From the NCBI GenBank assembly GCA_947471245.1, contig CANIXM010000147.1, forward strand, positions 1 through 5,622: 5,622 nucleotides of DNA, written 5' to 3'. Both the position numbers and the translations under genes were made by a program. Shown here in pieces: positions 4,341 through 5,622 of this stretch (positions within the stretch are counted from its first letter, which is position 1; each line of letters opens with the position of its first letter). Source of the DNA: Paludibacteraceae bacterium. Lineage in GTDB: Bacteria; Bacteroidota; Bacteroidia; Bacteroidales; Paludibacteraceae. The notes below the pieces were generated by a model. The model searched no databases. It was given only the letters and a program-made list of their open reading frames with translations, and was not told where the DNA came from.

Positions 4341-5622
4341 ATGAAACACTTAAAAAAGAAAATGGCAATCGCCACATTGGTACAACGTGTAAGATTATTC
4401 ACAGCTATCACAACCCTTCTATTCATTACCACAGCTATATCGGCCAGCAATATTACGGTGTCCAATGCTACACTTTCGAATCAGGATGCTACAAAAAAGA
4501 CAACCGTAGTTCAATTTGATTTAAGTTGGGACAATTCATTTCGTTTCTCAGACGGAACAAAAAATTTTGATGCTGCATGGGTGTTTGTAAAATACCGCAT
4601 CAAAAATGAAGGTGATGGTTCTTGGAAGCATGCATTTATCAACCCAACTGACTTTATTGCTCCAGCTGGATGCACCATCAATCCCAGTTCTGATGGAGCA
4701 GGGAGCTTCATCTATAGAAGTGAAACAGCATTTACTGCTAGCAAAAACACATGGAAAGGCATTCAACTTCAATGGAACTATGGCAAAAATGGTCTGGCAG
4801 ACAATTCTCAACTCGAAATTCATGTTTATGCCATTGAAACAGTGTATGTTCCAACTGGTGCTTTTTACCTTGGTACAGGTGCAGACCCATTTGAGACATC
4901 GAGTTTTACAGCTGCCAACAACACATCAGGTCCTGTTACTACATTTCTAGTAGGCAATAAAGCTCCTTATTTACAAGGAAGCAATATTAAATCGAGCCCA
5001 AACAACCTATCAGCTAGAAGTTTATGGGATTTAACGCTCACCTCGGTGGATAGTGTGGCAAAGGGTTTCCCAACAGGTTATGACGCATTTTTCTGCATGA
5101 AGTATGAACTAAGCCAACAAGAATACATCGATTTCTTAAACACACTCACTTATTCACAACAAGCCACTAGAACTGTAAATGCTCCGAATTCGCCAGCTGG
5201 TACTGGAGCATTGTGTGCGACCAACACCAACCGCAACGGCATCTGCATTGCCACACCAGGGGTAAGCCCTAACACACCAGCTGTTTACACCTACAAAGGC
5301 AACAAATCGGTGCCAAGCAACTCGGTGCCCTGCAATTTCCTTAGCTGGTCTGACTTGGCTGCCTATCTTGACTGGAGTGGACTCAGACCGTTTACCGAAC
5401 TTGAATTTGAAAAAGCTTGTAGGGGAATAGCCAAACCTGTTGCAAACGAATATGCATGGGGAAATACCACATTGATTCAAAACACGGGGGTACTTAGTTC
5501 TACCAACAAAAAAGCTGCAGCTCCCAACTGCACCTACGGCAACAACACTGCTGTGCAAGGACCACTTCGAATCATAGCTTCAGAGGCAGTTCCAGCAAAC
5601 AGAGTGGCAAATGGAGCAACCA
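4341..5622 (+). CDS. Secreted FGE-sulfatase (SUMF1-type) domain protein, N-terminal part
   Basis: The frame is open from the ATG at 4341 through the window end (427 codons, no stop), so the C-terminus is missing. Residues 1-35 form a long signal peptide: basic MKHLKKK and QRVR, a hydrophobic core FTAITTLLFITTA, and a likely cut after AISA. Residues about 37-166 form an N-terminal domain (ITVSNATLSNQDA, VVQFDLSWDNSFR, FDAAWVFVKYRIK, WKGIQLQWNYG) that I recall preceding FGE domains in many Bacteroidota secreted proteins. The FGE-sulfatase fold begins at VYVPTGAFYLGTGA (168-181). It continues with YDAFFCMKYELSQQEYIDFLN (247-267), VPCNFLSWSDLAAYLDWSGLRPFTELEFEKACRG (329-362) and EYAWGN (370-375). 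In true formylglycine-generating enzymes the copper-binding cysteines lie near the end, which is not visible here. Most secreted relatives are thought to be structural, adhesive or lipoprotein-like (GldJ/GldK are related) rather than sulfatase activators. A C-terminal type IX secretion signal is plausible but unseen. Confidence 0.88.
   Translation, partial: MKHLKKKMAIATLVQRVRLFTAITTLLFITTAISASNITVSNATLSNQDATKKTTVVQFDLSWDNSFRFSDGTKNFDAAWVFVKYRIKNEGDGSWKHAFINPTDFIAPAGCTINPSSDGAGSFIYRSETAFTASKNTWKGIQLQWNYGKNGLADNSQLEIHVYAIETVYVPTGAFYLGTGADPFETSSFTAANNTSGPVTTFLVGNKAPYLQGSNIKSSPNNLSARSLWDLTLTSVDSVAKGFPTGYDAFFCMKYELSQQEYIDFLNTLTYSQQATRTVNAPNSPAGTGALCATNTNRNGICIATPGVSPNTPAVYTYKGNKSVPSNSVPCNFLSWSDLAAYLDWSGLRPFTELEFEKACRGIAKPVANEYAWGNTTLIQNTGVLSSTNKKAAAPNCTYGNNTAVQGPLRIIASEAVPANRVANGAT

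Noticed and set aside
4511..4950. Open frames on both strands (4511-4711 and 4548-4823 minus; 4606-4950 plus)
   Set aside because: They overlap the signal-peptide and N-terminal domain region of the FGE-domain gene in other frames and show no family resemblance.
5154..5558. Minus-strand open frame of 134 codons near the window end
   Set aside because: It is opposite the FGE-sulfatase fold motifs, which fix the coding strand; the product has no recognisable motif.

Overview
The window looks like an ordinary chromosomal stretch from a member of the Bacteroidota (Cytophaga-Flavobacterium-Bacteroides group). Supporting signs are: promoter-like TAnnTTTG boxes in front of genes; A-rich start regions with almost no Shine-Dalgarno sequences; an outer-membrane protein whose signal peptide ends in Ser before Gln; a topoisomerase A-subunit tail of the type typical for this phylum; and a secreted FGE-sulfatase (SUMF1-type) protein with an N-terminal domain I recall from this group. 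The genus cannot be told from the sequence.

Layout. Positions 2-418 (+) hold the C-terminal end of the topoisomerase IV/gyrase A subunit (parC-like). Positions 419-977 are a gene-free stretch of about 560 bases packed with at least three repeat families: CACGAAGGCAC-type direct repeats (429-495, 587-614, 626-693), a pair of GTA-loop hairpins (514-575), and a nested inverted repeat of 128 bases (727-854). A weak promoter candidate follows at 855-880. Positions 978-2609 (+) encode a complete class I [4Fe-4S] fumarase. A 24-base tandem duplication (2604-2651) straddles its stop codon. Positions 2758-3210 (+) encode a small exported, probably beta-barrel, outer-membrane protein of unknown role. 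A strong bidirectional hairpin terminator (3237-3267) separates it from the convergent gene at 3301-3933 (-), an atypical short-chain dehydrogenase/reductase-like NAD(P)-binding protein.

The gene-free stretch 3934-4340 lies between two divergent genes. It holds a possible promoter for the reductase (-7 box at 4018-4011, minus strand), a good Bacteroidota-type promoter on the plus strand (4085-4118), and then a long leader of roughly 215 bases. Positions 4341-5622 (+) are the start of a large secreted protein with an FGE-sulfatase domain; it has no stop codon in the window and is cut by the window end.

The genes do not form a pathway or an obvious operon. They read as separate units: DNA topology, the TCA cycle, an envelope protein, a redox enzyme and a secreted protein. 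I see no CRISPR array, transposase gene, tRNA, rRNA or defence system, and nothing that clearly marks a new biological system. The most unusual material is the repeat island at 419-854, the stop-codon duplication at 2604-2651 and the long leader before 4341.
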